Below, one piece after another: positions 1-9,949 of a stretch of 64,000 nt of DNA; positions within the stretch are counted from its first letter, which is position 1, and each line of letters opens with the position of its first letter. Position numbers and translations under genes: made by a program. Origin of the DNA: Lyngbya confervoides BDU141951 (GTDB taxonomy: Bacteria; Cyanobacteriota; Cyanobacteriia; Thermosynechococcales; Thermosynechococcaceae); NCBI RefSeq assembly GCF_000817775.3, contig NZ_JTHE03000061.1, positions 174,989 to 238,988 on the forward strand. The letters are read 5' to 3'. The notes beneath the pieces were generated by a model, which made no database searches, was not told the DNA's origin, and worked only from the letters and a program-made list of their open reading frames with translations.

Positions 1-1
1 C

Positions 2-139
2 CAGTCGCGCCTGGATCAACAGCAGTTCCAACCCAACCTCCTGGGAGAAATCAAGGGCGTTTTAGCCAAAATGAGCCAGCCAATCCCCTTAGATGAATAC
101 CTCCGTCAGGCCGCTGCCAGCCAGCCGGAACCTATTTAA
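2..139 (+). CDS. 3' end of an unidentified protein (partial)
   Basis: An open frame enters from the left edge and ends at a TAA at 137-139, giving the last 45 residues of a protein. The fragment is rich in Gln and Leu and ends in SQPEPI. It runs in the same direction as the CAAD gene that follows. The remnant is too short to assign to a family, and no motif is visible. It could be a chance open frame, but its composition looks like normal coding sequence here. Confidence 0.4.
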   Translation, partial: QSRLDQQQFQPNLLGEIKGVLAKMSQPIPLDEYLRQAAASQPEPI

Positions 140-246
140 CCCCCGACTCCCTGGCTTCCAAGGCGCGAGGACTTGTCATTGTTTCATGCTAAGGGCCAAT
201 TGCGTTGTGCTATTCACTTGCCTATGATGAGGGTCTGATTTTAGCA

Positions 247-738
247 ATGGGTTTAGAAACTGTCATGAGTCATAACGGTGAAGCACAAGCCACGCCTTCG
301 ACTGAGGTGCAAGAGCGAGAAGATACCAAGCCGGTTGATTTTTCCACAGAGCAGCCTGGAGCGCTGTTTCAAGCCCCTTCCACGGAACGCGAACTGCTGC
401 CCCCAGAGGTGAAGGAAACCGCCGATAAGCTGCTGAAGTTTTTGGTCCTGTTCCCCGACTACTTGACAGAGGCCTTTGGTGACTACCGCAAGCCAATGAC
501 CACCGCAGGTCTGGTGTTGGTTGCTGGACTGACAATTGCCGTAGCTGACGGCGTCCTAGATCGACTCAATACCATTCCACTCTTTGCCCCCATCTTTGAG
601 CTAATCGGGCTGGGATTTTCGGGCTGGTTTATTTTCCGCTACCTGCTCTACGCCGATTCCAGGCAGGAACTCAAGGGTGAGTATGAGCAAATCAAAGGTC
701 GCATTGTCGGTCACCTAAACCCATCGGACGCTGAGTAG
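247..738 (+). CDS. CAAD-domain thylakoid membrane protein
   Basis: The product (163 aa from this ATG) has an acidic, disordered N-terminal third. A CAAD module follows: an amphipathic region around FPDYLTEAFGDYRKP, two hydrophobic segments (LVLVAGLTIAVADGVL and IFELIGLGFSGWFIFRYLLY) and a charged C-terminal helix. CAAD was first described as a domain appended to cyanobacterial aminoacyl-tRNA synthetases. It is homologous to plant CURT1 thylakoid-curvature proteins, so a thylakoid membrane role is likely. An in-frame TTG at 205 would add 14 residues. The ATG at 247 is preferred because it follows a GAGGG-like sequence and gives a normal family N-terminus. The gene stands alone, with 248 bp before the next gene. 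Confidence 0.85.
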   Translation: MGLETVMSHNGEAQATPSTEVQEREDTKPVDFSTEQPGALFQAPSTERELLPPEVKETADKLLKFLVLFPDYLTEAFGDYRKPMTTAGLVLVAGLTIAVADGVLDRLNTIPLFAPIFELIGLGFSGWFIFRYLLYADSRQELKGEYEQIKGRIVGHLNPSDAE

Positions 739-986
739 TCTCCTCCCTACACAAGCCGCAGTCAACTGGGGGAGGACCACCCAGCCGGACGGATCACTGC
801 GATCCAAACTCTAGTTCGACGTTTTTTGGAACCATGTCCAGCCCTCCCCCCATGGACTCCGGCCAAGAGAATTGCCGCCACACCTGGCTTCAAGTCTCTC
901 TGGCATCCGGATCCAGCTCAGGTCTCTGATCTTTCTTAAACCTCGTCAAAAAACTAAGCGATGAGAACGCCCCGTTCAATTTAGAG

Positions 987-2654
987 ATGGAATCTGCTCA
1001 GACTCATTCTTCTGCTCAAGAACTAGCCGTCCAGAATCAGTTAAGCTTTGCTGAGCGGTTACTCCGGGGCGTGGCCTCTGCCACTAGCGCACTATTAACC
1101 GTTCGCAACTACGAAGAATCTATTCAATCTGCCCTGACCATTTTAGGCAACGCCACCCAGGTGGATCGAGCTTACATCTTTCAACGTCATGTAGACCCAC
1201 ACAACCAACAAAACCTGATGAGTCAGCGCTGGGAATGGGTCGCCCCAGGCGTGAGTCCGGAAATAGACAATCCAGACCTTCAAAACCTACAGTTTGAGGA
1301 ATTTGCGCCTCGCTGGTACTGGGAACTCAGCCAGGGAAGAGCAATTTCGGGGTTAGTGGATAGCTTTCCAGAAACAGAACAGGAAATTCTAAAACCGCAA
1401 AATATCATTTCAATTGTGGTGGTGCCAATTCTCATTCAAACGGAGTTCTGGGGCTTTATTGGATTTGATGACTGCTGCCGTGGCCATGATTGGTCCGACA
1501 ATGAAGTGGCCGCACTCCAGGCAACGGGCCATAGTTTTGGGGGAGCCGTGGCCCGATATAAGGCAGAACAGCACCTCAAGCGAGCCAATCTAGCCCTTCG
1601 CAAACAAACCCGAAAGTTGAAACAGGCCAAAGTCCAGGCGGACCGCGCGAACCGGGCTAAGGATACATTCCTGGCCAATATGAGCCACGAGCTGCGCACA
1701 CCGCTCAATGGCATCCTCGGCTATATTCAGATCCTAGAGCGATCAACGCACCTCGATCACCGCGAAAAACGAGGTCTCACCACCATTCACCAATGCGCCA
1801 CTCACCTGCTGTCCTTAATTAACGACATCCTGGATCTCACCAAGATTGAAGCCGAAAAGTTTGAACTTTCAACAGACGAGATTCAGGTGCCAAAGTTTCT
1901 GCATGAGGTCTTTGACATGTGTCAGAACCAGGCTAAGGCCAAACAGCTTGAGTTGAGTTTGGCAATTGCACCCGATGTCCCTCAAAGAGTGCGGGCAGAC
2001 GCAAAACGACTGCGACAGACACTGCTAAATTTAATCAGTAACGCCATCAAGTTCACCGACGTGGGCAGGGTTGTTTTGCGGGTGAGTTGCGAGCAGACTT
2101 ACCCCCTAAAGGCCTTGCCTTCGGATTCAGGAGAAAGCCCCCCCCAACCGATCCGCTTTACCGTGGAAGACACGGGCATCGGAATTGACCCAGCCGATTT
2201 CAGCCGACTTTTTCAGCCCTTCGAACAACTCGGCAACCCCCAGCACCATGGGGAAGGAACCGGCTTAGGCTTAAGCATCAGTCAACGCATTATCCAGGCC
2301 ATGGGGAGCACCATTGAGGTCACCAGTGAACCCGGTCAGGGCAGTCATTTTTCCTTTGTGTTGACCTTACCTGCAGTGTCCACAGTCCGCCGAGATCCTG
2401 GCCCCGTCTCGACGGCAGCCGACCCAGTGCCAGATCCCACGCGGCAGGCGATGATACTTCCCCCTGTCCATCAACTCGAAACGCTGCTGCAGCTAGCCCA
2501 GGAAGGACGACTGAAAAAATTGGTGGAATCAGTTCAGGAGATGGCCCAGGCTGAGACCCAGTACAGGCCATTCTCCGAAACGCTTCACCAGCTCGCTCAA
2601 GAATTTAAGATCGAGGAGATAGAGCGCTTACTCACGACCTATTTGCAAGGCTAG
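987..2654 (+). CDS. GAF-domain sensor histidine kinase
   Basis: This is a soluble two-component sensor kinase of 555 aa. A GAF domain spans roughly residues 30-190 (cyanobacterial signature around VVVPILIQTEFWGFIGFDD). A basic coiled-coil linker (195-225) follows, then the HisKA dimerisation helix with phospho-acceptor H234 in SHELRTPLNG. The HATPase domain shows an N-box (LLNLISNAIKF), G1 (VEDTGIGI), an F-box (FEQLG) and G2 (GTGLGLSIS). The final 70 residues form a Leu/Gln-rich helical tail like the one cyanobacterial hybrid kinases carry after their ATPase or receiver domains, but no receiver domain is present. No response regulator lies nearby, so this is an orphan kinase. The GAF domain lacks the obvious chromophore-cysteine pattern of phytochromes, and its ligand is unknown. 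Confidence 0.93.
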   Translation: MESAQTHSSAQELAVQNQLSFAERLLRGVASATSALLTVRNYEESIQSALTILGNATQVDRAYIFQRHVDPHNQQNLMSQRWEWVAPGVSPEIDNPDLQNLQFEEFAPRWYWELSQGRAISGLVDSFPETEQEILKPQNIISIVVVPILIQTEFWGFIGFDDCCRGHDWSDNEVAALQATGHSFGGAVARYKAEQHLKRANLALRKQTRKLKQAKVQADRANRAKDTFLANMSHELRTPLNGILGYIQILERSTHLDHREKRGLTTIHQCATHLLSLINDILDLTKIEAEKFELSTDEIQVPKFLHEVFDMCQNQAKAKQLELSLAIAPDVPQRVRADAKRLRQTLLNLISNAIKFTDVGRVVLRVSCEQTYPLKALPSDSGESPPQPIRFTVEDTGIGIDPADFSRLFQPFEQLGNPQHHGEGTGLGLSISQRIIQAMGSTIEVTSEPGQGSHFSFVLTLPAVSTVRRDPGPVSTAADPVPDPTRQAMILPPVHQLETLLQLAQEGRLKKLVESVQEMAQAETQYRPFSETLHQLAQEFKIEEIERLLTTYLQG

Positions 2655-2753
2655 GTCTGGAGCATTCAACATGGCGCTGAAAACCGGCCCCCGAGCCAAC
2701 GCCCCTTATCTCCCCCGAGACCAGCCTGGAATAAACCTCTCTCAATGCTGGTA

Positions 2754-3092
2754 TTAACGCTGGGCCTGTAGCCTAAAATCTTCCACCTCTTCGGTGTAGT
2801 TAATGGGTAATACGCGGTCTACGTTAGGATGAGGACGCGGAATAATCACCCAGTTTTCCAGGGTTCCGCCCTCCACCTTACTCACCGCGTCAACTCCAGC
2901 CTCCACAGCTCGCTTCACCTCTGAAACATCGCCCCGCACATTCACCGTAAACTGGGCGCTTCCTGCCCGAATATAGCCGACAAGGGTAACACGTCCAGCC
3001 TTGAGCATGGCATCTGCCGCCGCTAAGATCGTGGGAAACCCCTTCGTTTGAATTGAGCCTACAGCCTGTTGAGAGGCCAACCCGTTCGTCAT
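2754..3092 (-). CDS. ccmK4: Carboxysome shell protein CcmK4
   Basis: A BMC-domain (Pfam00936) shell protein of 112 aa. It begins with [20 protein letters not shown] and has the [19 protein letters not shown] strand, in which the hexamer pore loop is expected, and the [14 protein letters not shown] strand. These features match CcmK4 of beta-carboxysomes better than CcmK1/K2. CcmK4 hexamers are minor facets thought to tune metabolite flux through the shell. A strong AGGAG lies about 10 nt upstream of the ATG. It is the last gene of a minus-strand group with ccmK3 (95 bp upstream), mcdB and mcdA. The main ccmK2-ccmO operon is not in this window, as is usual for the ccmK3/K4 satellite locus. Confidence 0.92.
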   Translation of the reverse strand: MTNGLASQQAVGSIQTKGFPTILAAADAMLKAGRVTLVGYIRAGSAQFTVNVRGDVSEVKRAVEAGVDAVSKVEGGTLENWVIIPRPHPNVDRVLPINYTEEVEDFRLQAQR

Positions 3093-3187
3093 TGAAATAA
3101 GCTCCTACGCTTTAGAGACTAAAAAAGCATTGTTCAAGGGCACCAAACCTCAGGGAACCCGCCCTCAGGGCGCCAGTTTTCAGGGCG

Positions 3188-3499
3188 CTAGAAGATTCGA
3201 AAATCCTCCACCAAGTCTGTGAAGTGAATGGGCAGGACAGATTCAACATTCTCAGGGGGATTGCGCACAATATAGTGATTGGTCACCGATCCCCCAGCGG
3301 CTTCTACCGCTGCGGTCTTGCCCGCTTCCATGGCAACCTCAACATCGGATACCTTTCCTCGGATGGCGACAAAGAATTGAGCACGTTCCGCTAGGTCAAA
3401 ATGAACCAAGACTACTTCACTGGCCTTGACCATGGCATCGGCTGCTGCCAGAACCGAAGGAAACCCCGATGTTTGAATCACACCAACCGCTTGAGGCAT
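3188..3499 (-). CDS. ccmK3: Carboxysome shell protein CcmK3
   Basis: A second BMC-domain shell protein (103 aa). It starts MPQAVGVIQTSGFPSVLAAA and contains VLVHFDLAERAQFFVAIRG, which is the CcmK3 signature; the CcmK3 pore region differs from other CcmK paralogues. CcmK3 of model strains does not make homohexamers alone but forms mixed hexamers with CcmK4, which fits the adjacent ccmK4. The open frame extends five codons further upstream to a TTG. The ATG at 3499 gives the conserved N-terminus and has GAAGAAA in front, so it was chosen. It is separated from mcdB by 197 bp containing a short hairpin. Confidence 0.9.
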   Translation of the reverse strand: MPQAVGVIQTSGFPSVLAAADAMVKASEVVLVHFDLAERAQFFVAIRGKVSDVEVAMEAGKTAAVEAAGGSVTNHYIVRNPPENVESVLPIHFTDLVEDFRIF

Positions 3500-3668
3500 G
3501 CAAAATTTCTTCAAAAGGCCGCTATATATTATACGCGAAGACGGATCCTCCCAGTTCCTCTAATCCGCCAGGAAAACTTATGCCAAACTCAGGCGGCGGT
3601 TATCGCTGGGAGCAGGGCCTGATCTCTCTTCCGAACTGGCAGGGAAGCCAAACCAGTTTCCAGAGGCG

Positions 3669-3688
3669 GGACACCCCCTCAGGTGTCC
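3669..3688 (-). other. Short hairpin between mcdB and ccmK3
   Basis: A 7-bp perfect inverted repeat (GGACACC/GGTGTCC) with a 6-nt loop lies 8 bp beyond the mcdB stop in the direction of transcription. No T-run follows on the minus strand, so it is not a classical terminator. It could limit read-through or mark an RNA processing site between the positioning genes and the shell genes. Confidence 0.35.
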
Positions 3689-3696
3689 TTTGGGGG

Positions 3697-4359
3697 TTAA
3701 TCGTAGCACCAGGGCTCAAAGTCATCGGAATTTTGCACCACCCGCGGCTTCGGCAGCCGAGAAGGCGCGATCGGGCGAGCGAAAGGCTTTTTAGCCGGGG
3801 GTTTATAAGTCACCGGCGATCGTGGCGGGGCAGAGGGAAGGACTTGCCGCTGTTCTGCAGGAAGACGTTGGGAGGGCACCGCTTCTAGTTCCTGCATTTT
3901 TTCCAGAAGGCGCTGATTTTCCTGAGCCAGCTTCAGCGCATCTTGTTTCGCCGCATCGAGATCTTGGGTTAGTTTTTGCTGCTGAGCCAGAACCGTTTTG
4001 ATCTGCTGTTGAACCTCTTTCAGCTCTAGGCCCTGGGATTCTAAGGATGAAATCTGGGCGGAAAGCTGAGCATTGGTTTTGACTAAGCCTTGATTCTTCT
4101 GCTCAAGCTGCCTAATTTGGGCCTTGAGGTCTTGAATCCTCTGAGTCTGTTCCCCGTCACCAGGCGATTGCGGCTTGACCGGGTCTGGAATGCTGGCGGC
4201 CGCCTTGGATTTAGAACTGTCTTTACGAGGGGCCCGGCGCCCCGTAGCCTTTTTAGCAGCGGATTGATCTCCTGAGGGCGATGTCGGGGCCGGATCGGCG
4301 TTGGCTTGCTTTTTTACCTCCTCACGGACTAGATCAGATAACCCTTTTTTAGTAGCCAT
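3697..4359 (-). CDS. mcdB: Candidate carboxysome-distribution adaptor McdB (type 2-like)
   Basis: The 220-aa product has no enzymatic motif. Its architecture is a Lys/Ala/Pro-rich disordered N-terminus (1-70), a long Gln-rich coiled coil (about 72-160), a Pro-rich linker, and a short C-terminus ending DDFEPWCYD with a tryptophan four residues from the end. The gene starts directly after the stop codon of the ParA-type gene, so the two are probably translationally coupled. In McdAB systems McdB links the ParA-like McdA to carboxysomes. Family surveys describe a disordered N-terminus, a Gln-rich coiled coil and an invariant tryptophan near the C-terminus, all of which are seen here. Linkage to ccmK3/ccmK4 supports the call. 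The assignment rests on architecture and context, since sequence identity among McdB proteins is low. Confidence 0.72.
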   Translation of the reverse strand: MATKKGLSDLVREEVKKQANADPAPTSPSGDQSAAKKATGRRAPRKDSSKSKAAASIPDPVKPQSPGDGEQTQRIQDLKAQIRQLEQKNQGLVKTNAQLSAQISSLESQGLELKEVQQQIKTVLAQQQKLTQDLDAAKQDALKLAQENQRLLEKMQELEAVPSQRLPAEQRQVLPSAPPRSPVTYKPPAKKPFARPIAPSRLPKPRVVQNSDDFEPWCYD

Positions 4360-5007
4360 TTAGCTCTCCCAATCCCGTTTAATTTCATCCACAACCCGAT
4401 AGTAATCGGCCTGCGCTTCCTTACTTTGTTTTCCTTTCCACTGGGTGATCGGCTTACCTTCTAGAGCCGCTCGCTCGTGGGCTTTATAGGCCCTCACAAA
4501 GGCGTGGAAAGCTGGAATTCCCAGCTCCATCAGCGTATCCTGAGCCTCAAGGGCCTCCCGCAAGCTGCGCGGATCGACGCGGGTCAACAACACTCGATGA
4601 CTGACTCGCGTGGGTTTGACCATGGTATTCACCGTCTCAATCAGGGTGGTTAAGTCCATAGGCGCGGGCGGCGTCGGTAACACTAAATAGTCGGCAATGG
4701 GAACAATCTCCTGCAGGGCTTTGGAATTCAGGGCTGGTGGCGTATCCACCACCACCACATCAAAGTCCTGACGAGATCCCAGCTGTTGCAGCTGACTGGC
4801 GCGGGTTTCGGGCTGAACTTCAAAGGCCATTCCCGCTTCGTTCCGCTGGGTCCACCAAAGGGCAGACCCCTGAGGATCGGCATCCACCAGGAGAACGCGA
4901 TGCTTTTCTGACAGGACCGCCGCCAGATTAACCGCAGTGGTGGTTTTGCCCACTCCTCCCTTACCATTGAGGACCACCAGAAGCTTTTTTGAGGATGAGA
5001 CTGCCAA
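4360..5007 (-). CDS. mcdA: ParA/MinD-family ATPase, candidate McdA (type 2-like)
   Basis: A 215-aa deviant Walker-type ATPase. The P-loop GKGGVGKTT (residues 15-23) carries the signature lysine, Walker A' is seen in [14 protein letters not shown], and Walker B is in [12 protein letters not shown]. It is short, with no N-terminal HTH, unlike chromosomal ParA/Soj with helix-turn-helix extensions. ParA-family ATPases form dynamic nucleoid gradients that position cargo. With an abutting coiled-coil partner and carboxysome shell genes downstream, the likely cargo is the carboxysome. The intact signature lysine fits the type 2 McdA class rather than type 1 (as in S. elongatus PCC 7942), which lacks it. 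A plasmid or chromosome partition ATPase is the alternative, but no parB or parS-like sites are seen. Confidence 0.78.
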   Translation of the reverse strand: MAVSSSKKLLVVLNGKGGVGKTTTAVNLAAVLSEKHRVLLVDADPQGSALWWTQRNEAGMAFEVQPETRASQLQQLGSRQDFDVVVVDTPPALNSKALQEIVPIADYLVLPTPPAPMDLTTLIETVNTMVKPTRVSHRVLLTRVDPRSLREALEAQDTLMELGIPAFHAFVRAYKAHERAALEGKPITQWKGKQSKEAQADYYRVVDEIKRDWES

Positions 5008-5225
5008 TGGAGTGCTCCGATCAACCCAAGTTGAGAATTATAGACTTGTCTAGCCATTCTGCTGACTCGAATATACCGCTAATTGGGGGCGGCCCCCCGT
5101 TGTTTTTGGGAAATGAAAGAGATGAACCAGGACCATAGCAGTTTGAGACAGGGATCACCTTGTCCCTCAATCCCGTAGGATTTCAGTAACGTTGAGGCTA
5201 GATGTTTCCAGACCCCAAGGGTAGA

Positions 5226-5702
5226 ATGACCAGGATGAATGTTGGATTGAGCTTAAAGTTAACCGGCGCGGTTGGACTTTCTCTGACGTTTTTGCTCGGA
5301 GCCTGCAGGCCAACCCTCGAGACCCCCGTCCTGCAAGCCCAATCAGAGGATCAGCAGCTGTCCATTGAAGTACTTCAGGGCATTCCCCCCTCCTCCTTTG
5401 GGCCGCACCCCGTCCAGATTTTCATCACCCAGCGCAATGAACGATTACTACTGATGCGCACAGACATTGCCAATGACGGAGCCCGTCTCTCCCGCCGCAA
5501 TGTTCAAATTCAATTTGAATCTCCCCAGGTCTGGATATGTCTGCGGGGTACCCGGCAAGCCGACAAGCTGGTGCAGTACAATGCCCAAACTCGCGACTAT
5601 CAGGTGCGAGAAGGTTCTTGTGAGCCTCAATTCACTTCCTCCTGGCAGAGGCCCGAAATTCTAAAGGGATCACTAAAAGGGGTCGCTAAAATAAGGAATT
5701 AG
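5226..5702 (+). CDS. Putative lipoprotein of unknown function
   Basis: A secreted protein of about 158 aa. It has a basic N-terminus, a hydrophobic core (LTGAVGLSLTFLLGAC) and a lipobox-like LLGAC, so it is probably an anchored lipoprotein. The mature part is soluble with two further cysteines (CLRG and SCEP) that could form a disulfide. An upstream in-frame ATG at 5202 would add 8 residues. The ATG at 5226 is preceded by AAGGG and gives a more typical signal peptide. It converges with and overlaps the next gene by 17 bp. No family was recognised. Confidence 0.6.
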   Translation: MTRMNVGLSLKLTGAVGLSLTFLLGACRPTLETPVLQAQSEDQQLSIEVLQGIPPSSFGPHPVQIFITQRNERLLLMRTDIANDGARLSRRNVQIQFESPQVWICLRGTRQADKLVQYNAQTRDYQVREGSCEPQFTSSWQRPEILKGSLKGVAKIRN

Positions 5703-6318
5703 CGCGCTCCGAGGGAGCTGAGCCATTTAGGAGAAAGGCTGGTTGGGCCAGCCGGAGACTGAAGCGATCATCTCTCGGGACCGTGAACAGGGTTTGGCTA
5801 AAGGAGACGGTCTGGCCCGGCGCAATCTGACTGGGGGTGGGCGTGGCTGATCCCGTTTGAATGAGATTGCCCTGACGGTCTCGAATTTCAAAATTGACAC
5901 CCGTGACGGTTACCGTTTGGCTGTTTCGGTTCGTGAGTAAGCCAAACACCTGAGACGATCCGTTCAGCTTAATAATGGGGCGCAGCTCCAAATTGCGTAC
6001 CACTAAATTTTGAATCCATTCCCTAGGCGGCTGAGCAGAGGCGCTCCTCAAAACGGGATCCAGGGCATCACCGTTGCCCCGAACAGGCAGGGGGCGGCCC
6101 AGGGGTTGGCCTACATTCACGAGCTGTTGCCAGTAGTCGGCATAGTAGGTCCACTGATCGGGGGTCTCGCCAATTAACACAATATCCGCTTGGGGTTCAG
6201 AATGATTGGGCGCTCCTAAACTAGGGAAATACTGAGCCAGTCCTGGTTGGGCCAGACCCATGGCGGTGGCGCTCAGCACGGCCCCCATTCTCAAGATACG
6301 ACGCAGCCGGGTGGTCAT
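5686..6318 (-). CDS. Exported protein of unknown function (FxLYD-like C-terminal half)
   Basis: A 210-aa protein with a Sec signal peptide (RLRRILRMGAVLSATAMGLA, cleavage likely after GLAQ). The C-terminal half shows a beta-sandwich pattern (FGLLTNRNSQTVTVTGVNFE, QIAPGQTVSF) like FxLYD-type domains that describe differences between conserved and new bonds of extracellular proteins; I infer a periplasmic or surface location. Enzymatic residues are not evident. Its 3' end overlaps the convergent lipoprotein gene by 17 bp. A TATAAT-like -10 on the minus strand at 6544-6549 would give a leader of roughly 220 nt. Confidence 0.65.
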   Translation of the reverse strand: MTTRLRRILRMGAVLSATAMGLAQPGLAQYFPSLGAPNHSEPQADIVLIGETPDQWTYYADYWQQLVNVGQPLGRPLPVRGNGDALDPVLRSASAQPPREWIQNLVVRNLELRPIIKLNGSSQVFGLLTNRNSQTVTVTGVNFEIRDRQGNLIQTGSATPTPSQIAPGQTVSFSQTLFTVPRDDRFSLRLAQPAFLLNGSAPSERANSLF

Positions 6319-8296
<1,978 letters not shown>

Positions 8297-8366
8297 ACAG
8301 GACAGACCTTAAACCCCTGGCCCGCTTGCCGCCTCGAGATTACATCCCTGAACAACCGGGCCAGGG

Positions 8367-8390
8367 TTCAGTCCTGCTTACAGGACTGAA
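8367..8390. terminator. Perfect hairpin between convergent pgm and ctp genes
   Basis: A perfect 10-bp inverted repeat (TTCAGTCCTG/CAGGACTGAA) with a CTTA loop sits between the 3' ends of two convergent genes. There is no T-run on either side, so it may act as an RNA-end stabiliser or a weak bidirectional terminator. Confidence 0.45.
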
Positions 8391-8451
8391 CTGATCAAAG
8401 CTCGTTAGCCCCCTTAACAGGGGCAGCCAGGCCTGAACCCCCAGATTTTTA

Positions 8452-9762
8452 TTAAACCCCAGATTTACTGCGGTTAGAGGCTCCCAGGGTTTCGCCCGCC
8501 TTACCCTTAGAGATTTGCTCAGTGAGCACCTGGAGAGCTTTCGCATACTGGGGATCAGCCGGAGTCCCAATTTGGTCACGACGCAGAGTTTCCAACTGCT
8601 CCTCGGTAAGCTCAATCTGAATATCTGGGACAATCCCAGATTTGTGAATATCTCGCCCGCTGGGAGTATGGTACTTCGCTACGGTGACCGCTAGACCGGA
8701 TCCATCTTGCAGCGGATGAACCGACTGCACTAAGCCCTTGCCAAAGGTTGTTGCCCCCACAATGGTGGCCCGATGATTATCCTGGAGGGCACCGGCCAGA
8801 ATTTCGCTGGCGCTGGCAGAACCTTGATCCACGAGCACCACCAGCGGCTTGTTGGTTAACTGCCCCCGACCCGCCGTGAGGCGATCGACCTCTCCCTGAC
8901 GATTAATGGTGGTGACGATGGTGCCCTTATCCATCCACATGCGGGCAATCTCAGCGCTGGAATAAAGCAGTCCGCCCGGATTAAGTCTTAAGTCTAGAAT
9001 GAACCCAGACACGTTCTGATTGTTCAGCTTTTGAATGGCGTCCTTCATTTCTGAGGCGGCATTCCCGCTAAACTGATTGAGCCGGATGTAGCCGATTCCA
9101 CCACTGGCGCCATTTTGACGGAAGCTAAAGCGTACCGGATGAATTTCAATGCGCGCCCGCTTGATCGTAAAGTTCAAGCGCTCATCGCCACGGGCAATGG
9201 AGAGGGTAACCTCCGAGTTAACCGGACCACGGATGAGGCTAACCACCTCATTGATGTCCATGCCTTCAGTGGATTGCCCATCCACCTGCAAAATGACGTC
9301 CTGTGCCAGAATTCCGGCAGCAGCAGCCGGGCTATCTTCAATGGGAGAGATGACAACAATATTCTTGGTATCTTCTTCCTGGGAAATTTGAATACCCACC
9401 CCGGTGAGTTCCCCCGAGGTATCAATTTGCATACTCTTAAACTGCTCAGGATCCATGAAGCGAGTATAGGGGTCGCCAAGCTGGTCGACCATCTCACGGA
9501 TAGCGTCGTAGGCTTCCTCTTTGGACTGATACTTACGATTTAAATAGTCGCTGCGAACCGCATGCCAATCGACTCCATTAAAGCTGGCATCGACAAAATC
9601 GTGCTCAATAACCTGCCAGACCTCATCAATGGTTTCCTTCGGACTTTCCTTAAAAAGCGCCCAGCTACTTGGTAATTGGCTCAGACCAGCCCCTGTCACC
9701 ACAACGCCCGTTCCCAAAAGTGCGGTTGTTCCAAGAACCAATCCACGCGTTGAAATTACCAT
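8452..9762 (-). CDS. Carboxyl-terminal processing protease (S41A family)
   Basis: A 436-aa exported serine protease of the CtpA/B/C family. From this start there is an N-terminal signal or anchor segment (about 7-27), a PDZ domain (roughly 100-190) that gates substrate, and the S41 catalytic core. Its Ser-Lys dyad is Ser317 in GSASASEI and Lys342 in FGKGLVQ, with the 25-residue spacing typical of the family. Cyanobacteria usually carry three paralogues. CtpA matures the photosystem II D1 precursor, while CtpB and CtpC have other roles, and I cannot say which this is. An in-frame ATG at 9783 lies 7 codons upstream. The one at 9762 has AAAGG 7 nt before it and was chosen. Confidence 0.92.
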   Translation of the reverse strand: MVISTRGLVLGTTALLGTGVVVTGAGLSQLPSSWALFKESPKETIDEVWQVIEHDFVDASFNGVDWHAVRSDYLNRKYQSKEEAYDAIREMVDQLGDPYTRFMDPEQFKSMQIDTSGELTGVGIQISQEEDTKNIVVISPIEDSPAAAAGILAQDVILQVDGQSTEGMDINEVVSLIRGPVNSEVTLSIARGDERLNFTIKRARIEIHPVRFSFRQNGASGGIGYIRLNQFSGNAASEMKDAIQKLNNQNVSGFILDLRLNPGGLLYSSAEIARMWMDKGTIVTTINRQGEVDRLTAGRGQLTNKPLVVLVDQGSASASEILAGALQDNHRATIVGATTFGKGLVQSVHPLQDGSGLAVTVAKYHTPSGRDIHKSGIVPDIQIELTEEQLETLRRDQIGTPADPQYAKALQVLTEQISKGKAGETLGASNRSKSGV

Positions 9763-9800
9763 GGAAGTACCTTTAATAGCCATTAACGTAAGCTCACTCT

Positions 9801-9806
9801 AGCATA
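9801..9806 (-). promoter_or_regulatory. Putative -10 element of the ctp gene
   Basis: TATGCT on the minus strand lies 39 bp upstream of the chosen start. No convincing -35 was seen, so this is a tentative call. Confidence 0.25.
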
Positions 9807-9949
9807 GCCTCTATGGAGTTGCATGGTCTGTCTCAATGGGGGGTACCCGTCTGGCCCCATCAAAGGCCACCAAGGCGCGACAGCCCTGAATGGGTGCCTT
9901 TCAAGGGAGCTATTACGAGTGATACCCCTAGAGTGCCCTAAACCCGACT

